Assembly: GCA_964035575.1 (NCBI GenBank)
Contig: OZ037835.1
Location: 2,035,001 to 2,099,000, forward strand
Length of the DNA stretch: 64,000 nt
Direction: 5' to 3'
Origin: Rhynchopus sp. YZ270_cl-10
Lineage: Eukaryota; Euglenozoa; Diplonemea; Diplonemida; Diplonemidae
Below the pieces are notes generated by a model. That model worked only from the letters and a program-made list of their open reading frames with translations. It was not told where the DNA came from and ran no database searches. A program made the translations under genes and the position numbers. Of this stretch, positions 43,623 through 53,438 are shown in pieces. The number at the start of each line of letters is the position of its first letter. The first letter of the stretch is position 1.

Positions 43623-43841
43623 TCAGTCACTGCTATAGCCATTAACCAAGGGAGCATAGCTAGTGCAAGAAATTCGACTTTGGAAACCTTCCGGAAAGTC
43701 TGTCCTCTGCTTGCGGAGGACTAGACACAAGAAAATATTGCGTTCCCCCAGAAAACCAGTGCACAATTCACACTCCTTGTGGGTGGTCTTGTTGCCTTTT
43801 TGGTCAACAGTAATTTTGGCCCAGGCATGCTCTTGAAGCAT
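43623..43841 (-). CDS. conserved 72-codon frame in element core, C-right copy
   Basis: Same 72 codons as in C-left (WAKITVDQKG..., ...VNGYSSD); see that entry. Probably part of the element core rather than an independent gene. Confidence 0.3.
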   Translation of the reverse strand: MLQEHAWAKITVDQKGNKTTHKECELCTGFLGERNIFLCLVLRKQRTDFPEGFQSRISCTSYAPLVNGYSSD

Positions 43842-44983
43842 GACAATTTAGTGTGTATGGGGCAGGGTGTTGTTTTGTTCTGAATTCTCTTTGTTATAAC
43901 ATCTAAGTCAATCGCGGGTGGTGGTTTGTGTAGCGTGAGGCACTCTTTTTAACAAACTTCCTGCGGCTGCTAAAGTGTTATTTCTTCGGATTTAACAACG
44001 TACAGCGTAACATAGTGGATTAGCCTGGTCGACACAACCTTTGATAGCTATGGGATAACCAACCCCCTTCGACCCCTTGTGGGTTCACTGAACAAGCCCT
44101 AGTGGTAGTTAAACGCGATTGACATTTACATTCCTAAAGATGAAAGAACAAGACAACACTTCTGTACCCGCGCATCAAAATTGTGGAAAACTTTGCACCC
44201 CAAACACCCTCAACAACGCCCGCCAAAAGGCGCCCCTTGTTGCTGGGACTTGGTTCTCATTGATACACTGCACAGCAGGCATTCCTCTGAGTCCAACGCA
44301 GTTTGGCCTGTCTGCAGCGTTGCACCGAAGGTGCACGAAGACAGGGTCTGGTGGTAAATTTTGCGTCGGTTTGTTGTCAAAGAAATATTCCACCATGTAT
44401 TGAGGAGGGTAAGACAGTGTTCGCAGTTTCTACTTGATAGCATTACAACATTTAACTTCTCCACGGGGGTCTTGGGCCGTTCACTCGGTTATACCTTGAC
44501 TACCGGAAGATATTCTTGAGGCCTTTTTGGTCTCTAGAATATCCGGTCTTCCCGAACGGAGGCACACTTTGTGTGTTACTACGACCTGGCAATTTCCAGC
44601 AGTAGGTTAAGTAATCTTTCTTGTAAATTGTTGGATCATTATCTCCTCAGTGCATGGTGGAAGACGTCTTTGACAACTAACCGAGCTCACGACTTTTTTC
44701 GGTATGTAACTTGGGATAGGCCCACATGATCATGGTCTATCATGTGGTACCTGTGTACCACTCGGTTTGCTCCCAGGGCTTTTCGACCAGCAGTCACACA
44801 TCCAAACAGTGATTTCCCACCTTAGACCACGTAATTACGTACCCTAGGGTCCGTAATTACGGACCCTAGGGTACGTAATTACGGACCCTAGGGTCCGTAA
44901 TTACGGACCCGGGTCCGCACTTGAGGGTCCGTAAAGAGGGTCCGTAAAATTTACGGACCCTCGGGTGTGTGGACCCCGCCGTG

Positions 44984-45262
44984 TGTACAGCGGTGGGGGG
45001 GGGGGGGGGGGGGGTACCACCCACCCCCCAAGGCCAACATCGGCCGAAAAATTACCCAGAGGCCTGATTACCCCCCCCCCCTTATAATACCCTGTGTGGC
45101 TGGTACTTTACCCCCCTGAGGGGGGGTAAAGTACCAGCCACCAGGCAATTTTTGGGTAATTACCACAACACGCCAGGTGGTGTTTTGTCACGAGTGACCT
45201 AAACCCACGAGCGAAGCGAGGGGGTTTAGGTCCCTCGTGACAAAACACCACCTGGCGTGTAA
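44984..45262. repeat. hairpin-rich segment
   Basis: A G-run, then a hairpin at 45097-45140 (CTGGTACTTTACCCCCC / GGGGGGTAAAGTACCAG) and a larger one at 45168-45260. The larger has outer arms ACACGCCAGGTGGTGTTTTG / inverse, inner arms CCTAAACCC / GGGTTTAGG and loop ACGAGCGAAGCGAG. These are probably ends of further foldback or MITE-like elements. Confidence 0.7.
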
Positions 45263-45697
45263 TTATAGGGTAATAATTTCATAATGCAGCGCACACTTGT
45301 TTTGTTTGATGGTTTGCTGGGAGGGGCTGATGTGTTCAGCGGGTCGTACACATCCGTAGACTGTAGGACTCGTCTGATATGAAGCTGGAGACAAGCTCGA
45401 AATGAGGAAAGGGGTAAAGTGCAAATAATCCTTCACTCCTGTTTTGCATCGCGTGTGCAGGTAGATGGGTGCAAGTGGGTACGTTTGTGCTGCGTGGGCG
45501 ATACGTTTGGGACACCTCACGGAATCTGAGGCAACATCGTGATCCCTCGTCATCCCTGACCAGTCATGGTACAGGCACGGGCAGAAAGATGATGTGGATG
45601 CTGTGGATTTGCATGATTCATGACTACTTGCGATGTCGCAAGGAGGTGAGGAATTTTTTTCAGACGATATATTTGTCATTAGATCATGTGTCGTCAC
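45263..45697 (-). CDS. possible hypothetical frame, 144 codons
   Basis: A minus-strand frame with moderately protein-like composition (KTGVKDYLHFTPFLISSLSP, QTIKQNKCALHYEIITL). No start context, family signature or homologous copy was seen, and it ends at the hairpin zone. Could be chance. Confidence 0.2.
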   Translation of the reverse strand: MTTHDLMTNISSEKNSSPPCDIASSHESCKSTASTSSFCPCLYHDWSGMTRDHDVASDSVRCPKRIAHAAQTYPLAPIYLHTRCKTGVKDYLHFTPFLISSLSPASYQTSPTVYGCVRPAEHISPSQQTIKQNKCALHYEIITL

Positions 45698-45774
45698 ACT
45701 GTGTTGTGCAAAATTTCACCCCACGGTGTTGGAAAATGTCCCCCCTTCCCACCCAAAAACGTGACCAAACCCAT

Positions 45775-45906
45775 AACATGGTCCTTTACCCCCCCCCCCC
45801 TTACCCCCTCCTTTACCCCCCCCCCTTATTTTACCCCCCTATTTCCAAAATTTCCGGTTCACCGACCCAAAGGGGGGGGGGGGGTAAAGGACCACGAATA
45901 GGACTG
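45775..45906. repeat. second GGTCCTTTACCCCC-word region
   Basis: ACATGGTCCTTTACCCCC at one end, and at the other the inverse phrase GGGTAAAGGACCACGAATAG. It mirrors 40468-40590, so the same element end occurs on both sides of the foldback and C-right cluster. Confidence 0.6.
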
Positions 45907-46067
45907 ATTCATTGTTTCTTTCTGGGGTTCGATAACCCGGAGAAGCGGACGATGGGGCGTGCACTTTCAACTTTTCTTTCAATTATGATATATTCGTGAG
46001 ACTACAAGGAGAGGTTTTGTTTCATTCCATAACGTTTCTTCCACCCAAATACCAGAGTCTACCCACA

Positions 46068-47249
46068 ATGCCCCCCTCCGATGCGCCCCTGAGTTATGAA
46101 GACAAGGTCGTTCTCGCTCCGATGGTCCGGGTCACGTCCCTGCCGTTTCGCATACTTGCTGCACAGCATGGTGCCGAGGTGCTCTTTTCTGAGGAGCTCA
46201 TTGCACAGAAGATCGTCAAGACCAAGCGCCGTGAGGACGTCTCACGCAACATGGTGGAGTACATCCTCACTGAGCAGCATGGGAAACTCAAAAAGCAGCA
46301 GCTCCTCGAAACGCTCATCTTCGCCACGCTCCGCCGCGAATCCCGCGCCGAACACCCTGAAGGTGCCCCTGTTGTACTCCAAATCGGGTCCGCCCATCCA
46401 CACCTTGCTGCTCAAGCCGCACAGCATATGGAACGTGACGTGGACGGCATCGACCTGAATATGGGCTGCCCCAAGGAGTTTTCGCTGAAAGGAGGGATGG
46501 GTGCAGCGCTGTTGTCCACTCCTCAGTTGGCTTGCGACATTCTGAAGAGCATGGCTTCCTCTGTGTCGGTACCGGTTACAGTCAAAATGAGGATGCTCCC
46601 AGACAAGGAGGAAATGCTGTCTCTTCTCCGGAACGTTGCCACAACGGGAGTAAAATGTGTTTCGATCCACGCCCGCTTCAAGGAGACCCGCTACGAGACC
46701 CCCCCCTTTGTCAGCTATCTCGAAGAGATTGTTGCGGAGCTTCGTGGCTACCCGCTGCCGATTGTTTTCAATGGGGACGTAAAATGTCGTGCTGGGTGCT
46801 TCGAGCTGGCAGGGGCAAAGGTGAACGGGGTGCGTGGTGTTATGATTGCGAGAGGGGCGCTTCAAAACCCTACTTGCTTCTCGTCAACCCCACTCGGCAA
46901 GGCGGAAGCTTACTCTGCGTATCTTAAGCTGTGCGCCAAATACAAGGGGGGTATGCGTGATGTAAAGTACACCCTCAGCAGGTCCTTTCAAGAGCATAAG
47001 GAGTGGTTTGCGGTCCACGACGCGATTCAAAAAGGGAAATCGCTCCTCGAGATGTGGGTCGCATTGGGGAATGAGGCAACTGACGAAGAGATGGTGGCGC
47101 TTCTGGCAGACTACCAAGATCCTATCAAAATCATTCCAGGGGTGATAGAGGCCCCGCAGAAGAGGAAGAGAGAGGAAGATAACAAAGCTGAGGAGGGGGG
47201 GACACAGGGGGAAGCAAAACGGCCTTGTCTGAGAGAAGAAGCTAAGTAA
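46068..47249 (+). CDS. DUS2: tRNA-dihydrouridine synthase, DUS2 type
   Basis: 393 residues. DUS2 enzymes reduce uridine to dihydrouridine in the D-loop of cytoplasmic tRNAs using FMN and NADPH. The protein begins with the family's VVLAPMVRVTSLPFR (flavin-binding start of the TIM barrel). It has the active-site signature NMGCPKEFSLKGGMGAALL with catalytic Cys134, VTVKMRM, SIHARFKETRY and VFNGDVK, and MIARGALQNP near the phosphate-binding end. The C-terminal tail is Lys/Glu-rich (KRKREE, EAKRPC). The double-stranded RNA-binding domain found in animal DUS2 is not seen. ATG 46068 is the first in a good position, 13 bases after CAAATACCAG, an acceptor-like site. Confidence 0.92.
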   Translation: MPPSDAPLSYEDKVVLAPMVRVTSLPFRILAAQHGAEVLFSEELIAQKIVKTKRREDVSRNMVEYILTEQHGKLKKQQLLETLIFATLRRESRAEHPEGAPVVLQIGSAHPHLAAQAAQHMERDVDGIDLNMGCPKEFSLKGGMGAALLSTPQLACDILKSMASSVSVPVTVKMRMLPDKEEMLSLLRNVATTGVKCVSIHARFKETRYETPPFVSYLEEIVAELRGYPLPIVFNGDVKCRAGCFELAGAKVNGVRGVMIARGALQNPTCFSSTPLGKAEAYSAYLKLCAKYKGGMRDVKYTLSRSFQEHKEWFAVHDAIQKGKSLLEMWVALGNEATDEEMVALLADYQDPIKIIPGVIEAPQKRKREEDNKAEEGGTQGEAKRPCLREEAK

Positions 47250-48215
47250 ACATAGTGTTGTATCTTTAGGACAAAAAAAAAAATACTTCAAAACATCATA
47301 GCAGAACAAAAAGACGAACGGGGGGGTTTTTATATTTTTTTTATACCGACCCTCCCCCGTGAAATTACCCCCCCTCTGACCCCCGGGGGCAAAATACCGG
47401 TTTTTTGGGGGGACCATTTCACCGGGGAGGGTTGGTAATAACCTTTTGTGTGCCTGTCACTGACATCTGAAAAAGGGTGTCCGTATAAGGGGTTATCAAC
47501 TTTTTTTTTCCACTTTTCTTTCAGAGTTTTCTTAGTGGTGACGTGTGTGTGACTGAGTGTGGGGATGCTTTCAAGAATTAAACTCTTCCCCCCAAACCCC
47601 CTTTTCATCTCTAGTTTTCTTTATCCAAACGTCGAGTGGACGCGTAATAATTTTCACTTTTCTTTCAGAGTTTTCTTAGTGGTGTGGGGTGTGCTGAAAG
47701 CGGTTTTTGTGTTTGTGGGTGTACATACTTTCTTTTGTTTTTGTCATTGTGGAAACATCGGGTGATCTAAAATTGTCAAAGAAAAAAATGAAATTGGAAA
47801 AGGAAGAAAAAAGAAGCGGGGGTGTGGCCAGAGGAGAAGAAGACAAGGACAGATACTAGCATCCTGGGTCACCACCCAGTTCAAACCTATGTCTTTCTCT
47901 CTCCCCGCTTTTTCCTGTTTTGGCGTTTTTGTTTTTATTATGCACACTACTTTGTGAGGGGAAAGTGTCACGTCGTTCAGCAGTGCCTGCGTCCGCCAAT
48001 GAATGGTGAAGGCGTTTGCAGTTTCAACTTCTCTTTTTTTATCTTCTTCAGACATGCGTTCGTTTCCTATGACACCAGTCAAAAAAAATTCAAAAAAAAG
48101 CTCCCCCCTCTCGAACATTGCACCACAACGAGGGTGCGTTCAATGAAAATCATTTTTTTTTGTGCAGAAAAAATTAAACGTCAGAATTCATTTTTGTTTT
48201 GTTCACCTCCCCAGA
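47250..48215. other. intergenic with repeats R1 and R3
   Basis: 47547-47650 is repeat R1. TTTCACTTTTCTTTCAGAG, then TTTTCTTAGTGGTG, occurs at 47510-47538 and again at 47655-47683. 47889-48212 is repeat R3. No gene is supported. Confidence 0.5.
47889..48212 (+). repeat. dispersed repeat R3, copy 1 (uninterrupted)
   Basis: Contains TTTTCCTGTTTTGGCG, CACACTACTTTGTGAGGGG, CTTCTTCAGACATGCG and TGCGTTCAATGAAAATCA. The right part recurs at 56754-57025 and the left part at 52142-52211. Near CACACT/ACTTTGTG it shows the state without the hAT insertion found at 54593-56753. Confidence 0.85.
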
Positions 48216-48651
48216 CATGTTAGCCACATGTCATTTTACATGTAAAGTGACATGTGCCACAGGTGAAATGACCTGTTAAATACATGTCATTTTTAGATGG
48301 CACATGTCATTTACTTCACCGTCGTGTAGGGGTCCGGGTTTGGGAGCACACAGAGGTGAAGTAAGTTACATTACATGTAATGTTACACGTAAATGACATG
48401 TAACTTCGCATGTAATGTAACAGTTACATGTAATAGTTACATGTGATCATGTTACATGTAAAAAACCCACCCACCATAATTTTCACAACGATTTTTGAGG
48501 ATTTTTTAGGTCTTACCAGAAATCACCGCCGAAAGCTGCCCAGAACCACCCCCAAAACCATCGTACCACTACCTGATTTCGCCACCTGTACCACATGTAA
48601 CAAAAGTTACATGTAATACCACATGGAACACCCGTTACTTCAGTCGTCGTG
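48216..48651. mobile_element. TTACATGT-word element(s) E
   Basis: Dense palindromic words ACATGT/TTACATGTAA and ACATGTCATTT. One end at 48310-48326 reads TTACTTCACCGTCGTG, and a second at 48634-48651 reads GTTACTTCAGTCGTCGTG. Opposite to the latter, CACAGAGGTGAAGTAAG lies at 48350. The CCGTCGTG terminus followed by TAGG is the one seen at the right end of D. Probably one short element (~48340-48651) next to a solo end. It contains a non-word core (48480-48590). Confidence 0.55.
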
Positions 48652-48867
48652 TACCCTGAGGGTCCGTATGGGCCACCGTGTGTCTGTGTGTGTGCCCCAC
48701 CAAAAAATCGCTAAGGGCCGTTAAAAAATGACCCCCCCCCTATGGCAACGACCTGTCAGCGAACTGTCAATATCGGCCCCCCCTGGAGCACCATTCATTC
48801 AATTTTTTTTCCTCCCCAGAAACTTCTCGTACCCCCCTTTATAAGACCCAACAGGGAAAACCATCCG

Positions 48868-51745
48868 ATGGGCCCGTTGCTGAGGCCTGGTGTGGTGTAC
48901 GCGGTGCTGTCGCTTGCAGCGCTGTGCAGTGGCGCTGCGTTTCGTGACACAAGTGTTGCTGTGCTTGACGGAGGCGGCCGTGCGGTGTTGTATGTAACAA
49001 GCAACTTTGTGCAGTGTCGTGTCATCGACTCAGACGGACGTACCTTCTCATGGGTCATGAACAGATTGCCCTCAGACCCGGACACAGCTCCCATCCTCTC
49101 CTCCCCTGCAATTATCAGGACAAACGACGGATTCGTGACTGTGTGGCAGCAGACGTACCCTGGGGTCAACTCAAGCATCGTGGCGAGAGTTGCGAGTATG
49201 TCCACCAAGCGGATATCTTTATACGTGACCGTCATCTCCGACTCAGACTCCAGGTACAACATGGAGCCCCATCTCCTCAGAAATGACAACTACATTTACG
49301 TTGCGTGGACCGCTTCGTACAACGGAAACGACACTGTGCGTGCCTCGTCCAACGCAACCGCCGCTGTCTCGAGGACGTACCTTGTAGACCGGAATATACT
49401 GTCCGCGAAGACTGGTGTCGAGGCGACTGCGGATTTCTCCGAAGACGCGTTTTCGCTGTACGACAGCTGCCGTGCCTGTGCTGTGGCAGGGCGGCACGTC
49501 TCCACACAGTTCTCCTTCAACATCGATGTGCACTACGTCATTGCCTGCGAATCCGACGGTGCTTCGATGGAGCAGGTTTTTGTTCATGTGCACCATGCAG
49601 GTGTGACGTCGCCCTACGACACGACTTTCAAGGAAATGCTTGTCCCCAAGGCAACGTGCCCTGCGGTGGGTGGCTTGGAGGATGCGGTTCTGTTTGGTAT
49701 GTACCGGGGCAACAGTCTTGCGTTGGTGTGCTCGCAAAGCACGCCGGAGCATGCGTCGGGGTGTGTGGGTGCCGCACATTCCTTGGGGTTTGCTGTCGAC
49801 GTCGACGCGCCTATTACGTTTACTGAGTTGAGCAATGAACAGGCAGCGTTGTCCTTTACGGTTAAGAGGGATGGTGGCGTGTCTGTGGTGACGGTGTTCT
49901 TTGCGCCTATGGGGGTAGAGCTGTTGCAGAACACCACGTGGAGATGGATTACGGGGTTGGCACCCAACGTCACACTGAACCCCACGTCTGTCCCTGCGGG
50001 CGAGTTTGTGGTCGCCTCCGCTGCAGTGCCCGGTGGAGGCATGGAGCAGTGCTATCCAGTCCGATCATCCTTCTACTACGTAAAGTGCTTCAACGTGGCA
50101 GCGTTCAACGCCACCCCAGGCACAACAACGTCGCCAGAAACGAATGTGCCCATCCGCTACATCACCCCCGTCCCCATCGAAACGCCGCGGGTCCTCAACT
50201 CCACCTCCGCAGGTGTTGGCCTCACCAGTGGTGGATTTGCCCTTGTGGTGGTGTACGAAACCGGAGAGCAGTACAACTCCGTGTACGCGAACACCTACCC
50301 ATATCTTGCAGCGGGTGCGTCAGCTCCGGGCACACCAACGGTTGTGCAGTTGAATGATTTTGAGGCACAGTCGGGTGTGTTTGAATCCCCAGCACGTCCC
50401 GCAGTGTCGGCGTTGAACAGAACAGGGGAGGTTCTCGACGGCTTCGTAGCGGCCTGGGATGTTCACAACAACGCAACAGATCTCAGGGAAATCCACCTCC
50501 GTACAGTGTCCAACTATGGAACCATGGGGCCCAGCCAGGTTGTGTCCGGCGACACCACCCCGCACTGAAAGGGAAGAACCAAACCCACCCTGCGCTGTGC
50601 GGTCTGGGAGACGGACGCACAGTCATGGCATGGCAGAACGGCAACTCCGTGGTGATGCAGGTCATCAACGGCAGCACCATCACCCAGATCTCCACGGACG
50701 GTGAGGACGCTCGGGTCCGTGGTGTGGTGTGTCACGGGCAGCGCGTTTATGTTTTGTACATCAGCTTTTCGCCGCTCCACCCGGAAGCGACCAAATTGCA
50801 GTGGAGCCAGTACTCGGTCGGGACGAACAGCGATGGGCTGTTTTACGTGAACGGCGTGGTGGTGCATATGTACGGGATATTTGACCACTACTATGCGTCG
50901 TCTATTTCGTTGTTCCCCGACACCGGGAACATTCTCATTGCTTGGGAGTGCATTCTGGGTGCGGAGGCTGTGGTGCGCATACAGGAGTACACCTCCACTG
51001 GGCAGCCGCTTCTTGGCGGTGTCGACAGCTACGGGGTGCACATCGGACCGATAGGCGACTTCTCGCGCAACCCAAAGGTCGTTGCCGCAGAGAACGGCTT
51101 CTTCCGTATGGTCTTCAACTCAGGCACCGTGGGCGACCAGAAATGGATACTGACAGGGCTTATGTTCAACGAGTCCGGAGCAGTGATAGACCAGACCGAC
51201 GTTGCTGCAGTCACAACTGCCAATCAGTGGTACGCCTTCGATGCCTTTGCGACAAGAGATGCGGGGAGGGTCACCAACATGCTTGTCTCCTTCGCAGACG
51301 AAACCCGGCTGGCAATGCCTCAGACATTCTATTCCGTGCAAAGCCCTTCACCTACACAAACGCGCTCAATTCTGTGACCCGAGGACCAGAAGGGTTCGTG
51401 TACACCCCGCTCCCCACTCCGGTGACGCCAGGGGTGACCCCGACGCGTGCGCCGCCAATCGCACCACCACCAAGAACACCAGCCCCGCCATATATCCCAC
51501 CATACATCCCGCCGCACGGGAGTGGCAGTTCTGAGTCGGACAGTGCGGACACAGAGAAGGAGGGCTATCTGTTTGTGATCCTCGCGCTGTCTGCGGTGCT
51601 TGTGTGTGTTGTCTGTGCGGGGTGTCTGTACTGGATGGCACAACGGCGCGCGATGCAGTCCCTAGAAATGGACCCCACCAACCACGCCTTCCTTGAACCT
51701 TTCCACGAAGACTTAATCCCAGTGGAGATGACGGTCGTGGAATGA
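48868..51745 (+). CDS. large type I surface glycoprotein, two apparent frameshifts
   Basis: The start at ATG 48868 gives a signal peptide (GVVYAVLSLAALCSGAA). A long ectodomain follows with repeated 'Asp-Gly-Gly, hydrophobic strand, W/VAW' units (DGFVTVWQQTY, NYIYVAWTASY, GFVAAWDV, GRTVMAWQNG), the pattern of a beta-propeller of the bacterial-neuraminidase/FG-GAP-like type. It has many N-glycosylation sites. The first frame ends at 50568. The sequence continues in another frame from ~50557 (LKGKNQTHPALCGLGDG) to ~51345, then in a third (PFTYTNALNSVTRGPEGF). It ends with a Pro-rich stalk (TPAPPYIPPYIPP), a transmembrane helix (LFVILALSAVLVCVVC) and a ~35-residue tail. Both breaks have the sign of one lost base, near CACCCCGCAC and CAAAGCCCTTC. 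With ~950 residues otherwise open, sequencing error or a very young pseudogene are equally possible. A CCTCCCCAG site precedes the ATG by ~46 bases. Confidence 0.75.
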
Positions 51746-52293
51746 GCGATTAGAGAATGTGATTTTTTGGGATATTGCTGGGTTATTACGATTTTTTTTA
51801 GTGATGAATTACAGCCCACCGACACCCGGAAAAAACGGTACAATGAAGGTTGTGTTTCCGTATGGGGTGGGGTATTTTCTTTTTCAAAGTTTTTATGTTG
51901 GCAAAGCGGAGGCTGGAGTTCATATTTGTCATTTTTTTGTTCTCTTATTATAAGGGCAGACGAGAGTGCACAGAGTAGTGCCGTGTTTTTTTGTTTGCTG
52001 AGATTCTAATTGCCTGCATTATCGAAGCTTTCCTTGAACACAGCAACCCCCCTCACAACACGAGGCGCATTCTTGTTCATTGTGCTCTTTCTCGCTCCTC
52101 TCATTCTGTAGAGAGGGGGCTTCGTGAGGCGTGAAATCACTACAAACCCACGTCTTTCTCTCTCCCCGCTTTTTCCTGTTTTGGCGTTTTTTTATTACGC
52201 ACACTACCAGTGTTTTTTCTAGGATTCGGGGTTTTTGGCTGACGGGGGGGCACAGGGCAAAAAAGTGCATATATTTTTTTTGGGAAAATGACT
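51746..52293. other. intergenic with partial R3
   Basis: No gene; 52142-52211 matches 47887-47950 of R3 (CTTTCTCTCTCCCCGC, then TTTTCCTGTTTTGGCG). Confidence 0.5.
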
Positions 52294-53438
52294 ATAACAC
52301 CCACGTTACTAATACCCATTTACGATAATACCCACTGGGTATTATCGTAAACTTTTTGGGTATTGCCCAGGTACCCAGGTACGATGTGATTTAGCTGGCT
52401 ACTCGCGCAAGGTATCAGAGGCGCTCGCACGCTGGTGAATGTGCAGACAAGGTATGGTTTCATCGACCCCACAGAAAATACAATTTTCACTAAATATATG
52501 GGGGGGGGTTTTACACAACTTTTTGCATCCCTCTTACATCCTCAAATTCAGGGCAACCATTTTTCTTGACAATTAACAATTAATCTTTCTCCAAGCGACA
52601 TAACTTAATTACACCCACATTTACACTCATCACAGGATCGCGAAATCTGAACTGCATCAGCGATTGCGCTTCTCCGTCTCCGACATTCTACAGCTCAACA
52701 CACGAGTGGGAACATTTAGTCAGTCACTGCTATAGCCATTAACCCAGGGAGCATAGCTAGTGCAAGAAATTCGACTTTGGCAAACCTTCCGGAAAGTCTG
52801 TCCTCTGCTCGCGGAGGACTAGACACAAGAAAATATTGCGTTCCCCCAGAAAACCAGTGCATAATTCACACTCCTTGTGGGTGGTCTTGTTGCCTTTTCG
52901 TCATAGTAATTTTGGCCCAGGCACGCTCTTGAAGCATCCCTTCGACCCCTCGTGGGTTCACTGAACAAGCCCTAGTGGTAGTTAAACGCGATTGACATTT
53001 ACATTCCTAGAGATGAAAGTACAAGACAACACTTCTGTACCCGCGCATCAAAATTGTGGAAAACTTTGCACCCCAAACACCCTCAACAACGCCCGCCAAA
53101 AGGGGCCCCTTGTTTGTGGGAGTTGGTTCTCATTGATACCTGCACAGCGGGCATTCCTCTGAGTCCAACGCATGTTTGGCCTGTCTGCGGCGTTGTACTT
53201 CAGGTGCACGAAGACAGGGTCTGGTGGTAAATTTTGCGTAGTACTGCGTGGGTCTGGGAATATGGGTACCTGGGTACAGGATATTTGTTGTGAAAGACAT
53301 CTTCCACCATGCATTGAGGAGGGCTTGATAGCATTACACATTTAACTTCTCCACGGGGGTCTTTGGCCTACTAATACCCATTTACGATAATACCCAGTGG
53401 GTATTATCGTAAATGGGTATTAGTAACGTGGGTGTTAT
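52294..53438. mobile_element. terminal-inverted-repeat element F
   Basis: 1145 bp. Inverted ends ATAACACCCACGTTACTAAT..., identical for ~57 bp, containing the word AATACCCATTTACGATAATA and its inverse. The core (52717-53345) is homologous to the C and D cores, including the broken version of the 72-codon frame and the GGTACCTGGGTAC phrase (53266). No clear target duplication. Non-autonomous. Confidence 0.8.

Larger units (their letters stand above)
42246..44983 (-). mobile_element. terminal-inverted-repeat element C-right (inverted copy of C-left)
   Basis: 2738 bp. Ends CACGGCGGGGTCC / GGACCCCGCCGTG, the same TAATTACG word arrays and the same core as C-left but in opposite orientation. It lacks the extra ~0.5 kb block of C-left and instead has a greatly expanded GGGTACTG minisatellite. 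Flanks are TG rather than TA. Confidence 0.8.

Noticed and set aside
45930-45950. tRNA T-arm-like GGGGTTCGATAACCC
   Set aside because: No acceptor, D or anticodon arm can be placed around it.
28281-48651. CRISPR array
   Set aside because: Regular short palindromic words are present, but there are no unique spacers of constant length and the DNA is eukaryotic. The words form arrays at ends of inverted-repeat elements.
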